Origin: Nephrocerus scutellatus
Lineage: Eukaryota > Arthropoda > Insecta > Diptera > Pipunculidae
Direction: 5' to 3'
DNA: 64,000 bases
Assembly (NCBI GenBank): GCA_947095585.1
Contig: OX352764.1
Location: 70,761,536-70,825,535 of the forward strand
The translations under genes and the position numbers were made by a program. Shown in pieces: positions 24,901-33,760 of the stretch. Position 1 is the first letter of the stretch, and each line of letters begins with the position of its first letter. The notes beneath the pieces are model-generated. The model saw nothing but the letters and a program-made list of their open reading frames with translations. It had not been told where the DNA came from and ran no database searches.

Positions 24901-27802
24901 AAAAATTTGTATGAGAGCGCCCCCCACCCCGAGGTGGCCAAATGTTAATATACAGTATTTTCACCGAATATATATGTGTGCAAAATTATAATAAAATCGG
25001 GCTTTGGGAAATGTGTTAAAAATTTATCACAAGATGTGAACAGCAAGCAAGCCAGTCAGCCAGCCACGGGCACGCGAATTTAATATAGAGAATTTAAAAA
25101 TGATTTTTCTCCCGTTATGTATATATATATATATATATATATTGGTATATACTATAGAGGCTTATGTTGAATGCAATGGTGATTTCCAAAATTTTAAGAG
25201 AACAAGCTAACGGTAATTTTATGAAATTTCAACGGAATAAGTAAGAGTAAGCATGCCTTTAAATTAGTTCATAAGATTAGAATTGGTTAATGTACAATCG
25301 TTGTTTGTAAAGTAGTTCATTTTTTGCTGGTGTGACGACGACTGCAAGTAAATCTACCGTTCGTCGTGTGATTCGTAGTGCCAAACACCTTAATCGACTA
25401 TACCTGAAAAACCACCACTTAATGCTTCGCGAGAGATTCAACGCTTAAAATTCGAAAGACCATATGACCTGGGATGTGCAACAAGGAGAAAGTTCCAATT
25501 AATGGGAAAAAGTAGTCTTTTCTATTGAAACAAAATTTGAATTAAGATGGACGGGATGGGTATAACTTATACTTCTACGACATAAGATGAGCTCTTTTTA
25601 AACCGCCATCATAGCAGAAAAGGGGGCGTGTTGGTTTGGACAGAAATACCTTATTGCGGCAACATCGACTTACGGGTATAAAGCTGAAAAATCTCTTTGG
25701 ACTACTTTTATGGATATTTTAACAAGACAACGCTTCTATACACACCGCTCGCAATGCTAAACTGTTTGTTGCCAGTGAAAATGTTGAACTTTTATAATGG
25801 TCAACATATTCGCCAGACCTTAACATTAGCCTCGTTCGATTAGACTGAATCAACTAAATTAGTAGCTGTATCTGAAGCAACAGACTGTTTGATGACAACC
25901 CTTCACTTCAGTTAAAAATAGGGCGAAATTGGGCAACTGAAGTAAGTGAATATGTGTTCTGCTCGTGTAGTTATTTCAGATGAGTAACACTGACATTTAT
26001 CTGAAGTGATTAATACCAATCGAACAGTCTCTTTACTTCAGTAGTGAAGTGTCGCTCAATTAACTGAAGTCAAGAGTTAGAATCTTCAGTCCAATCGAAC
26101 GCGGCTATACTATGTATTTTATTTTCAATCAAAAACAACAGTAAGGTTTGATTTTGCGTTTTATTGGTGAAGTTTTGTAACCAACACTGTAGCTTTGCTA
26201 CCCGTTGGCAAATGATGTTAAGGTTTTGTTTACTCAACAAGATGACGAAGAGAGAGTAGACTAATTTCTGTTTTTTTTCTTCGAAATTACAGTGAATATT
26301 TAAGAACATTTTTTACCAAAAATTAATTTAAAAGTAAATACAACAATTAAATATTTTAATATTGAATTAGAGTATGAGTTTGGACGAAATTGTTTTATTA
26401 ATTACCGAATAAATAATTTCAGTAACCTACGTATGTTTTTGGTTTGGCGTTACATTTGCAAAGCATTCACCACGAAACCTAGACACTAGACAGCTTACCC
26501 TTTGGTATGGTTTGAGCTAATCATTAGGCAATCATGAATTCAACTAGTGGTAAGATTTTACATATAGCTCTTTCGTTTTGCAGTGTAGCGCTAAGATTTC
26601 TCTCTCGTGATTTTGGTTGTACGTTCTATTTGCAAACTGTACCCGGGTTATGGTTTGATTTTGCGGTTTATTTGCATAGTTTTGTAACCGACACTATAAC
26701 TTTGCTACCCGTTGGCATGAGTTCGTTTACTCATGTCGAGTTTTTTTTTAAAAAAAATCTGCCGCAGAATGCTTTTTTGGCTGTCAAGTTGTTCGTTTAT
26801 TCCAAAAAACCAATCTACGATAGATTGGATTTCCCCTCAAACAGATCTTGATATTTTGGGAGATTTACCCCTCTTCTCATTAACTGCAACAACAACACAT
26901 GCAACTAAACAATGTAAACAAAAGATTCTCGGCTTTCGTGTTCGTTTTTTAGAAAAAAAATCTACGCTCGACCGCAGATTGCTAAAACAAAAAAAAAACT
27001 CGACATCAGCAAGATGGCGAAAAGAGAGCAAGCCGACTAATTTCTCAGTTTGTTTTTGAAATTTTGGTTGATATCGGTTTGGCGTTGTGTTTGCAACGCA
27101 TTCAACACGAAAAGTCTGTTACTTTAACAGCTTAACCCGTGGATTTGGTTTCGGGTCTATGGCTAGGTTCAGTAAATCAAAAGAGGCAATAGTAACCGTA
27201 AAATAACTATGGATGTACATACATTAATAAATTTCTGATTAGGCGCCGATTACAATAATTTATTGGGCGTTCTTCAGTATAGGTTATTACGGTACTTTTG
27301 ACACGCCCGCGCCCACCGCCCAGAAATGTGGGTATGGTGTTCCGGAAACGCCCCCTTTAGGTGGGAGTGGCTTCCAAAGTGTTAAGTTCAAAATTTATTA
27401 TTATTTATAAATTATTATTATTTTATTCTTTAACTGTATTGATATCACAATTTTAGCACCATAAATCCACTCACCATATATCACAGCTAGCCCAGTCTCA
27501 TGTAACCACGAAACGCGATGATGTTTGAATAGCCAAATTGTCAGTACGGTTAGTGTCAGCAGAAAAGTATATACTAACAAATTTAAGCTATCTATTCTAT
27601 GTGTGAGGTTGGCCTTAGCGTCCAAGGCGATATCGGTGGCCGTGGCATTGCACTTTGCCGTCAGAGAGCTAAGTATAAAAACCATAAAAACCAGCGCACA
27701 AAATCGATATTTGGAACTGCCAACATTTTTTTGCGCTGCTTTGGTCAACCGAAATGATAAATTTGAGTTTGATATCTGCGACATTATGACAAAATGCGAC
27801 AA
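9925..27802 (-). CDS. Nhe3: Organellar Na+/H+ exchanger, NHE6/7/9 class (14 coding exons)
   Basis: The product exchanges Na+ or K+ for H+ across endosomal/Golgi membranes (family knowledge). Joined exons (minus strand): 27802-27475, 23218-23094, 23035-22841, 22712-22423, 22340-22199, 22032-21724, 21660-21549, 21493-21340, 18170-18119, 17332-17300, 16603-16491, 13008-12900, 11550-11407, 9972-9925. They sum to 2154 nt (717 residues plus stop) and every phase is consistent. Residues about 30-50 form a signal peptide or first membrane segment. The transport core has SPTDP at 273-277 and GESVLND at 299-305, with the paired acidic residues of the NHE pocket. GLRGAM at 501-506 carries the conserved Arg. 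The tail motif [16 protein letters not shown] matches the NHE6 class. Length is close to human NHE6 (about 700). A second Met at residue 7 is an alternative start. Introns hold many transposons, but no exon is broken. Class assignment is from remembered sequence and was not searched. Confidence 0.93.
9973..11406 (-). other. Nhe3 intron 13, AT-rich, with dipteran TTAGGTTAGGTTGG repeat
   Basis: About 10078-10150 has GTAGGTTAGGTTGGGGTGGC followed by CCACTTAGACTTAGATGG, a dispersed sequence common in flies. The remainder is very AT-rich without recognisable elements. Confidence 0.5.
11407..11550 (-). CDS. Nhe3: Nhe3 exon 13 (residues 655-702)
   Basis: Acceptor attattaag, donor gtaagt, phase 0. 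Encodes [20 protein letters not shown], an acidic cluster, followed by an Asn/Gly/Ser-rich low-complexity stretch. Acidic tail clusters are usual in endosomal NHEs. Confidence 0.87.
11840..12300 (-). pseudogene. Possible papain-like cysteine protease (C1) remnant in Nhe3 intron 12
   Basis: A minus-strand frame at 12268-12005 reads [20 protein letters not shown], resembling the GPVxVAID block of C1 peptidases. About 50-150 nt further on, another frame has [15 protein letters not shown], resembling the NRCGIATxxxFP end of cathepsin L-like enzymes. The conserved His and Asn regions are not intact and the frames do not join. A nearby frame (12538-12335) with a hydrophobic segment may be unrelated. 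Assignment is tentative. Confidence 0.35.
12900..13008 (-). CDS. Nhe3: Nhe3 exon 12 (residues 618-654)
   Basis: Acceptor gattttag, donor gtaatt. Encodes [20 protein letters not shown], then [16 protein letters not shown]. This is the most conserved cytoplasmic motif of the class. Confidence 0.93.
13117..13965 (+). pseudogene. Non-LTR retrotransposon fragment (endonuclease and linker), broken
   Basis: About 13325-13450 resembles an endonuclease block ([11 protein letters not shown], then [19 protein letters not shown]). 13590-13919 is an open linker frame with [36 protein letters not shown] and [10 protein letters not shown]. The same family occurs at 23740 and 46850. Clade not assigned (RTE-like is possible). 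It lies in Nhe3 intron 11. Confidence 0.75.
14040..14680 (+). repeat. Dispersed repeat with ACTTCCGGTTGTCAGATTTC segment
   Basis: The segment TATTTGCAAAAACTCGAAAA.. followed by ACTTCCGGTTG.. is shared with 31640-31880 and, more weakly, 16170-16400. Type unknown. Confidence 0.5.
14791..16151 (+). repeat. Family A repeat, copy 3 (long form, interrupted)
   Basis: Degenerate start TAATTCTCAATATTAAC, ends ATGGGTTG. About 14960-15190 looks foreign. Two G-runs of about 12 bases occur at about 15226 and 15348. Lies in Nhe3 intron 11. Confidence 0.75.
16491..16603 (-). CDS. Nhe3: Nhe3 exon 11 (residues 581-618)
   Basis: Acceptor tttttcag, donor gtaagt. Encodes an acidic/Ser-Gly stretch, then RVWGNFDTM. 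The last part aligns with the tail motif of NHE6 (WYNFDHNYLKPLLTH). Confidence 0.9.
17300..17332 (-). CDS. Nhe3: Nhe3 exon 10, 33-nt microexon (residues 570-580)
   Basis: Phase 0 at both ends, donor gtatgt, acceptor ..atcaaag with a weak pyrimidine tract. Encodes [11 protein letters not shown]. Because it is in phase and short, inclusion may be optional. This is the least certain exon. Confidence 0.6.
18119..18170 (-). CDS. Nhe3: Nhe3 exon 9 (residues 553-569)
   Basis: Acceptor tatttgcag, donor gtaagt, 52 nt. Encodes [17 protein letters not shown], the start of the cytoplasmic tail (human NHE6 has VGVDSDQE here). A 148-bp tandem duplication begins about 13 nt upstream of the exon. Confidence 0.88.
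18183..18480. repeat. 148-bp tandem duplication beside Nhe3 exon 9
   Basis: Two copies (18183-18330 and 18331-18480), sharing CAAATTGAAATACTCGTTCT and CTGGAATCGTACTGCC with a few differences. Confidence 0.9.
18483..18715 (+). pseudogene. Jockey-type LINE reverse transcriptase scrap (5' part)
   Basis: Plus-strand sequence matches the TYRPIAL..QLMKYLE..ILSDRQYGF region of the LINEs at 2916 and 38800, with stops and frameshifts. It is split by a Harbinger MITE-like element and continues at 19304. Confidence 0.6.
18716..19300. mobile_element. Short PIF/Harbinger element with transposase N-terminal remnant
   Basis: Inverted ends start GGCTGTGTTTATGGCGAAGC and match over more than 40 bp with one difference. 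The target duplication is TAA (18713-18715 and 19301-19303). Plus-strand 18960-19085 reads [20 protein letters not shown] and then [10 protein letters not shown], typical of the N-terminal region of Harbinger transposases. The rest is deleted. It inserted into an older LINE fragment. Confidence 0.85.
19304..19435 (+). pseudogene. Jockey-type LINE scrap (3' part of the interrupted copy)
   Basis: Continues the LINE fragment of 18483-18715 after the Harbinger insertion. Ends near a TTTTTATTAATTACTAG junction. Confidence 0.45.
20410..20789 (+). repeat. Family A repeat, copy 4
   Basis: Starts AAATTCTCTACATTAAC and ends at GAGAATTTACATGAAAATTT.. directly against the next copy. Lies in Nhe3 intron 8. 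Confidence 0.8.
20790..21191 (+). repeat. Family A repeat, copy 5 (head-to-tail with copy 4)
   Basis: Starts AAATTCTCTATATTAAC immediately after copy 4 and ends TTTATGGGTTG. Contains the TGTGTTCTGTGTGCTTTGTG internal segment. Confidence 0.82.
21340..21493 (-). CDS. Nhe3: Nhe3 exon 8 (residues 501-552)
   Basis: Acceptor ttttcag, donor gtaagt. Encodes [20 protein letters not shown], the conserved Arg helix, and the last membrane span. It ends in phase 2 at LNWLNIP. Confidence 0.94.
21549..21660 (-). CDS. Nhe3: Nhe3 exon 7 (residues 464-501)
   Basis: Acceptor gaatttaag, donor gtatga, ends in phase 1. Encodes [20 protein letters not shown] and [12 protein letters not shown], a conserved span and re-entrant region of the exchanger. 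Confidence 0.93.
21724..22032 (-). CDS. Nhe3: Nhe3 exon 6 (residues 361-463)
   Basis: The exon starts after ..tgctatAC, with no AG nearby, and reads [18 protein letters not shown]. This continues the family alignment of human NHE6 (TALVTKFTKLREF) without a gap. It then encodes the spans with [20 protein letters not shown] and [15 protein letters not shown]. Donor gtaagt. Confidence 0.93.
22033..22198 (-). other. Nhe3: U12-type AT-AC intron (Nhe3 intron 5, 166 nt)
   Basis: The 5' end is ATATCCTTTT, which matches the minor-spliceosome donor consensus. The branch-like element TTCCATAAC (22052-22044) matches the U12 branch consensus TTCCTTRAY at 8 of 9 bases and lies about 11-12 nt before the 3' AC. 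The exons join in phase 0 and restore family sequence exactly. No GT–AG alternative keeps the frame. Confidence 0.88.
22199..22340 (-). CDS. Nhe3: Nhe3 exon 5 (residues 314-360), upstream of the AT-AC intron
   Basis: Acceptor tattttag. Encodes a soluble loop and one membrane span ending [10 protein letters not shown]. The exon is followed directly by ATATCCTTTT rather than GT. Reading on gives a stop four codons later, so splicing must occur here. Confidence 0.9.
22423..22712 (-). CDS. Nhe3: Nhe3 exon 4 (residues 217-313), ion-binding core
   Basis: Acceptor tcgtatag, donor gtatgt, ends in phase 2. Encodes [14 protein letters not shown], then [16 protein letters not shown] and [18 protein letters not shown]. 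These are the two helices that form the cation/proton site in NHE antiporters. Confidence 0.96.
22841..23035 (-). CDS. Nhe3: Nhe3 exon 3 (residues 152-216)
   Basis: Acceptor ttttag, donor gtttgt, phase 0 at both ends. Encodes the segment ending [19 protein letters not shown], the strongly conserved membrane span of NHE6/7/9 proteins. It contains NAT and NKT sequons in the preceding loop. Confidence 0.95.
23094..23218 (-). CDS. Nhe3: Nhe3 exon 2 (residues 110-151)
   Basis: Acceptor ttctag and donor gtaaac. Encodes [20 protein letters not shown] and the following luminal loop. It lies about 4.3 kb from exon 1, across a transposon-rich intron (23219-27474). Confidence 0.92.
23740..24650 (+). 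pseudogene. Non-LTR retrotransposon fragment (endonuclease start to linker), broken
   Basis: Begins with [20 protein letters not shown], typical of the start of an APE-type endonuclease. It continues with degenerate DHVL..RRHNPNV and SDHY-like blocks, then a linker ending [16 protein letters not shown]. Same family as 13117-13965. Lies in Nhe3 intron 1. Confidence 0.75.
24785..25095 (-). repeat. Family A repeat, copy 6
   Basis: Ends TTAATATAGAGAATTT on the plus strand, which is its 5' end in reverse. The 3' end is truncated. A (TA)n tract lies at 25122-25142. Confidence 0.75.
25321..25828 (+). pseudogene. Tc1-type transposase remnant
   Basis: Degenerate frames give [20 protein letters not shown], a DGxxG..Y..HDxRKEE-like block, GACWFGQKY and NIFARP (normally SPDLN). 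This order is that of a Tc1/mariner catalytic core. Stops and frameshifts throughout. Lies in Nhe3 intron 1. Confidence 0.7.
25829..26105. mobile_element. 277-bp MITE with GCCNCGTTCGATT inverted ends
   Basis: Left GCCTCGTTCGATTAGACTGA pairs with right GCCGCGTTCGATTGGACTGA (reverse strand). It interrupts the Tc1 remnant at its SPDLN-equivalent position. Target duplication unclear (TA or TTA). Confidence 0.65.
26130..27130. repeat. Two diverged direct repeats in Nhe3 intron 1
   Basis: GGTTTGATTTTGCG..GTAACCAACACTGTAGCTTTGCTACCCGTTGGC (interrupted here) occurs at about 26140-26215 and again at about 26650-26715. The right part has inverted TCGAGTTTTTTTTT / AAAAAAAACTCGA blocks at about 26737 and 26995. 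Confidence 0.5.
27475..27802 (-). CDS. Nhe3: Nhe3 exon 1 (residues 1-109 plus split codon)
   Basis: Starts at ATG 27802-27800; a second ATG lies 18 nt downstream. Encodes a hydrophobic signal-like segment, a possible N-glycosylation site (NLT), then a membrane span ending [11 protein letters not shown]. The donor after TATATG is gtgagt, leaving phase 1. The upstream promoter and 5'UTR could not be identified. Confidence 0.9.
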
Positions 27803-28439
27803 AAGTTGTAAGATATAAGTTGTGTTTTTATATCACCGTTTACCGTATGTTAACATAGGATGAAACAATCATATCTTCTGAAAACATTTAAATGACAACA
27901 TCAATTTTATTATCAGATTCAGTTTTTCCGGACCCTTACAAAGCAGATTAACTACACTAACGTCTTTCGCGAAAACGAAATCTTTTGTCCTTTTAGTTGC
28001 TTTTTTAATTAAATTTCATCGATTTTCACCCATAAAAAATTTCTCAAAGAAACGTAGCGACGACAATGACGCTTTGATTGGAAAAAGGAAAACGTAATTT
28101 TAGTTTCTCTAAATATTTAACAACAGCTTCACAATTCACATATTTATTTTATTTCCCATTTAATAAATTTAGCTGTAATATTTTAAAACATGTAAAACTA
28201 CAAACGTTCGCGAATTTTCTGATTACTTCTCCTTTTCCACAAGGCACAATTCACATTTTTGCGACAAAAGACGACTACACGGCGCTGACGTTCGACCTTC
28301 GATGTTGCACAATTCTTTTCAATTTGGCCTACTACTACGCGTTTCGTCTTTGAACCAAACAGTTCGAAATCAACGATTAGCAAATATGTAGTTCTAAATT
28401 GTATACCATTATTCCATTTGCACTTTATTGTCAAATTGA

Positions 28440-28979
28440 CATTAGAACAAGGAACATTACCAACAAAAATAGAAAAAGAAAGAAAATCCGATTGGAAACA
28501 TCTAATGAGAAAATTGATAAATTTTTGACATTTTTCTTCATTGTTTTTGTGAATTTCTGCTCTTGACTCTTTTTCTTAAAAAAACAAATAACTGAAGAAA
28601 AGGAAGAAAAATTAAATGAAAAGATTACAGTGATGCCAAGTTTTTGAAATTTCTTTTAGAGTATTCGTCAATTTTATTAAATTCTCTATAGTTGCATTTT
28701 ACTTGCCGAGCGAGTTCGTTTGATTGGCGTGCGCCAGCTAAAACGGAAGTTTGATCAAGTTGTACCTACCCCTACCACATCGACCGATTTTCGCGTCGAT
28801 GCAACCAGCAACCCCCGGGGTCCAAGCTGGTAAGGACCTAAGGCCCCCACCTTCCCGACCCCAGATTTCTCACAATGAAACTTGGATTAGGTCGGACAAT
28901 GAATACAAAAACTTTGAATTGTCACAAGCTTGATTGTCATTGTATTGAAATGTGTTTACTAATATTCTGACATTTGAAG
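28440..28979. other. Unassigned stretch upstream of Nhe3
   Basis: No gene recognised. A GCCGAGCGAGTTCG motif at about 28705 recurs at about 46580. Confidence 0.35.
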
Positions 28980-29565
28980 ATCTTGAGGGGACTTCTTTAC
29001 TTGGTCTTATTGGTTTTTGGATATCTTGACGGGGTCTTAAGGTGGTACTTAGGTGGTTTTGGAATGGTCTTAAGGGGATTTTGAGCGGGCCTTGAGGGGG
29101 TATTTGGAGGGTTTTAAGGGGTTCTTGTGAAGTGGGTACTGAGGTAGTCTTTGGGGCGGCTGGAGGGGTGTTAGGTGGTTTTTAGTGGGTCTTGAGGGGT
29201 TGTTAAGGTGGTTTTCAGGGGGACTTGAGGGGGTTTTGAGATGGTCATGAGTAGGCTCTTGAGGGGGTATTGGGGTGTTCTTAAGGAGGGTCTTTAGGTG
29301 GTCTTACGGGAAGATTGATTGGTTTTAATACGGTTTTCAGTGGGGTCTTAGGGAGTGTTGAGGTGGTCTTTAGGTAGCCTTGAGCCGAATCTTTCGAGGG
29401 TCAGAAAGGGTCTTCAGGGTGGATTAAGGGGAGTTTTAGGGGATGTTACGAGAGTCTTGAAGGTGTCCTGAGAAGTAGTCTTGAGAAGTTTTGATAGGGG
29501 TTTTGAACGTGTTTTGAAAAGGTCTTTAGTGGGAGCTTTGAAGGGTCTTGAGGTGGTCTTTGATA
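28980..29565. repeat. GT-rich minisatellite (GGGTCTTGAGG-type units)
   Basis: About 585 bp of degenerate units such as GGTCTTGAGGGGGTTTTGAG, with almost no C/A on this strand. Related arrays occur at 32750-33105, 52100-52264 and 54667-54830. Confidence 0.75.
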
Positions 29566-29981
29566 TGCAGCAAAGAACATCAAGCCACGTACATATGCAG
29601 CGACATCAACTATTCATCATATTACAACATGTGCAGGAATGTTTAGGAATTCTACGTCATCTATCATGAGCATTAGATTTTTCCAACTTATAATTTTGTA
29701 TTAGATTATTAAGCATTTTTTAATTTTAAAGACTTTGCATTATATCATGTAAATTATTTGTATAAAAGAGGGCTTCGGTCACTAAATAAATATCATTCTA
29801 CTCAGAAATCTTTTGTGTACATGTACTGTTTGTACAGTCAAGAAACCTATTTTTACACTCAACATTATATATATTTCATTAAAAACTTAAAGTATAAAAT
29901 AAAATAATATTTACATTTTTGTAAAAAAGATACTTTGATTGAAGCATAACTAGCCATCAAATAGGTAGAAAATAAAATAAT

Positions 29982-30322
29982 CCATAAAAATTAAACTTTT
30001 TCATGTAAATTCTCCAATAACCAAGAGTATACTGAATTCCATTATAAATGTTGAAAAAACACACTGCAACCCTACAACAAAACAACCCGTAAAGTAAGCG
30101 GTGCTGCTCAAAGCGCACCACACATACAGAACACAGTCATAATAGTATGACATGATCCGATGCCACTAAATGGGAAAAAAATTTGTATGGGAGCCCACCG
30201 ACCCTCTCAAGTTTTAATAGAAAGTATTGTCACCGGAAATACACATGTGTGCAAAGTTTCAATAAAATCGGGCTTGAGGAAGTGGGTTAAAAATTGATCA
30301 CAAGATCTGACCAGCCAGGTGG
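29982..30322 (-). repeat. Family A repeat, copy 7 (5' end truncated)
   Basis: Begins CCATAAAAATTAAAC..TCATGTAAATTCTCC (its 3' end in reverse) and stops at GACCAGCCAGG before the usual 5' terminus. Confidence 0.7.
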
Positions 30323-31156
30323 TGGATCTAGACTAGAAGTGTTATAAAATAAATGAAAATTGCTGGAATGTTGTTAAAAGAAATCTGGAATATTTAAGGT
30401 TTAAAAACCACATTAAAAGAACCACGCTCAGCATTTGAGGTTTGAAACAAGACTAAAGGTACATCAAACGCTTAGCGGCGTAGCGCTGCTTTCGACGAAA
30501 AAAACGGTGTGACTGTGTGCTATGTGCTGCACTGTTCGCTGCGCTACTTTCTGTGCTGTACGAACATCATGCTATAGCGGCATCATAATGACTGTGTGCT
30601 ATGTGCTGCGCTGCAAAAAAATTCAAAAAGTTGCCCGGAGAAAATTCGGCAAAAAATTAAAGTGCGCCTATTCATAGGATTTTTGTATGAACTCGCGAAC
30701 ATAACTAACGATTCGAATGATGGATTTGCGTAATTATCCTTATTTTATATTTTGGTCGTTGTGGTCCTGGAAAGAAAGACAATTACAAAGGAAAGTCGAA
30801 AAAATTGGACAAACAGCAACAATTATAATTTTCTTATGTACTCTCGATCATAACTGACGATTGAAACGACATATTTGGTTGATTCTTTTTTTGTTTGTGT
30901 TGATTCTCGATCTGTCCAACAAAAGTCGCTATTTAATTTCTATTTTTATAGATTCCAATAGTCGTTTGGCAGCTGATCTATTTCCAGATTCGGGTGCGGT
31001 TTGCAATTACAATAAACAAATCACAAGGGCAGTCATTGAGTGTTTGCGGCATTAACCTTGAAAATCTCTGCTCCAGTGTTTGTTTACGCGCCCGACAACA
31101 AAACAAATAAAAATGGAGGTCTGGCCACAACAGGACTTTCTTTTATGTATATTTTT

Positions 31157-31631
31157 AAATTCTCTATATTAACTTCGCGTGCACGTGGCTGGCTGGCTGG
31201 TCAGATTTTCTGATCAATTTTTAACCCACTTCCCATAGCCCGATTTTATTGAAATTTTGCACACATGTATATTTCCGGTGACAATACTTTCTATTAATTT
31301 GAGGCCCCTCGGACCTCGGGTTCGGGAGGCTCCCATACAAATATTTTACAAAATTTACCCGATTTTCTTTTAATTTTGTACACATGTGTGTCTTCGATGG
31401 AAAACACTTTTTGTAAAAATTTGGAGTGATCGGCCCCATATACAATTTTTAAATATCGCTATATCGCATCGGATCACGGCAAAGTCTGAGCTCTGTGCTT
31501 TGTGTGCAGCGCTGTTCGCTGCCGCTGCGTCATTTAGTGGATGATTTTGATACAAAACGAGCACGCAGTGTGTGTGTGTGTATGTGTGTATCCCCGATTA
31601 GAGAATTTACAATTTTAATTTTTATGGGTTG
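31157..31631 (+). repeat. Family A repeat, copy 8
   Basis: Both ends present (AAATTCTCTATATTAAC.. and ..ATGGGTTG). Two ~120-bp units. A (TG)n stretch lies at about 31568-31590. Confidence 0.8.
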
Positions 31632-31889
31632 TTTTTATTTTTCTTAAATTTCTCTTGCACTTAACAGATTTCTGATATATGATATACTTACTTTTTGAGA
31701 TATTTGCAAAAAATCGAAAACTGTACAAGTAAACTGCCACTTCCGATTGGCCGATTTCCGCCAAAATCAACTGGGCACTCCCATGTAATGTAAAAACCTT
31801 AAATATGAACTTTAATCTCCATCAATTCATCTGGACTGTAGAGTGAACACAGACAGACAGACATACAGTCAGAGAGAGACAGAATCATA

Positions 31890-32494
31890 AAAAGAGACAC
31901 TAAAAAGAATCACAAAAGACCCCTGAAAAAAGTTCAAAAAGGTTGAGAAATGACTTAGTTCCCAAATTTCAAAGTCGACTCTGGTGGTGGGAATTGTAAA
32001 TAAAAATTTTGTTAAATATTTCTTAACCACTTTTTTTTTTGGTTAACGCTTAACCACTTTCTGTTCTATCCAATGTGTTTGTTGTTGTAATTTTTATTTT
32101 CTTGTTTAAAGCAATATAGCAAATGTGACCAATAATTTGACTCAAAATCGCAAAACTAAATAATTTTTGATACCGTACTAAATTTTCTCCTCACCGCACC
32201 ATAAAGTAGTTTCACTTAAAAAAATGTCGTGTACCATAAAGCATTGCAATGAACGAAATAGTGATGTTCAAGCAAACAAACAAATGCTTTGTTTCGATTG
32301 GATTGCTAGACATTGCAATCGAAATCGAATTTTGAGTAAAACACATTGAGATTCATTGTGTTTTCAAATTTAATGAAAGAAATAAATCATTTGGTTGACG
32401 TTTTTTTTCAATTTTACTTTGATTTAACATTTCAAATAGATCATAAACAAATTTATTGAAAGCTGGACAGGACAACGTCTGTCGGTTAAGCTAG
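31890..32494 (+). mobile_element. Helitron-like element, 3' portion (array unit 1)
   Basis: Shares 32135-32240 and 32380-32494 with the next unit. The 3' end has a short GACA/TGTC hairpin followed by CTAG (32491-32494), the standard CTRR end of Helitrons. Confidence 0.65.
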
Positions 32495-32749
32495 TCTATA
32501 TATATAAAAATGAAATGCCGTTCTTTGGTAACCGCATCTCTTTAGAACGGCTGGACCGATTTGGCTCATTTTTATTTGAAAATGTTCGTCATAGTCTGAA
32601 TAAGACTTATATGGAAAGAAGAAGAATTGGAAAAGTTGCCCGAAAAATTTCAAAATTCGGGAAAACTGAAAGTACTCTTTTCTATGGGATTTTTTTTCTT
32701 TTTTTTTTACCCCCCAAAAAACTTTCAAAATATCTTCAAAAAACTTCCC

Positions 32750-33105
32750 AAAAGAACTCAAAAAGACCCTCAAACGACCCGAAAGAGACTCTCAAAAGGT
32801 CCCCAAAGGACCCTCAAAAGGCTTGCTAAAAGACCCTCAAAAAAACCCCAAAAAACTCCCTAAAAACTCTCAAACGACTACCAAAAGACTTTCAAAAGAC
32901 CTTAAAAGACCCGAGGTACAGTTTGCAAATAGAATAGAAATAGAAACCAAACCACGAGAGAGAAATTTTAACTCTACCCTGCAAATCGAAAGAGCTATTA
33001 AAAACCGTTAAAAAACCTCCAACAGGCTCCAAAAATACCCTCAAAAGACCCACAAAGAATACTTAAAAGACCCCCATAAGTCCCCCAGAGGGCCCTCAAA
33101 AGACC
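32750..33105. repeat. CAAAAGACCCT minisatellite inside the Helitron-like element
   Basis: Degenerate units of about 10-20 bp (ACCCTCAAAAGACC..). This is the reverse-strand version of the GGGTCTTTTG arrays at 52100 and 28980. Partly interrupted at 32925-33000. Confidence 0.75.
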
Positions 33106-33254
33106 ATACAGAATTTCATACAAATCGGTTGAGAAATGACTTAGTTCCAAAATTTTAAAATGTAACTTAATAATCTGACTCAAAATCGCAACACAAAATT
33201 TTTGTTGATACCGTACTAAATTTTCTCATCACCACGCCTTTTACTTACAAAAAT

Positions 33255-33760
33255 TTCATGTATCAATACACATCGATACACATGCATATAAAATTTCAAG
33301 AAAATCGGGTAAATTTTGTAAACAATTTGTATAGGTGCCCCCCGACCCCGGGGCCCGATCACTTCCAAATTTCTACAAAAAGTGTTTTTCATTGGAGATA
33401 CACATGTATATGAAATTTTAAGAAAATCGGGTACTTCTTTTTATAAAATTTGTATGGGTGCCCCCCGACCCCGGGGCCCGATCACTTCCAAATTTCTACA
33501 AAAAGTGTTTTTCATTGGAGATACACATGTATATAAAATTTGAAGAAAATCGGGTACTTCTTTTTATAAAATTGTATGGGTGCCCCCCGACCCCGCGGCC
33601 CGAGGGCCCCGAATTTTAATAGAAAGTATTGTCATGGAAGATACATATGTATGCAAAATTTCAATAAAATCGGGCTTTAGGAAGTGGGTTAAAAATTGAT
33701 CACAAGATTTGGTGTGCCAGCCAGCCAGCCACAAACAAGTGAAGTTAATATAGAGAATTT
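33255..33760 (-). repeat. Family A repeat, copy 9, with three clear ~122-bp units
   Basis: AAAATCGGGT recurs at 33301, 33423 and 33546, a period of 122-123 bp. Units carry CCCCCCGACCCCGGGGCCCG. The reverse 5' end is TTAATATAGAGAATTT. Confidence 0.85.

Noticed and set aside
30861..31055. 64-codon frame with LAADLFPDSGAVCNYNKQIT
   Set aside because: It looks protein-like, but I could not match it to any family, and it lacks a supported start or neighbouring exons.
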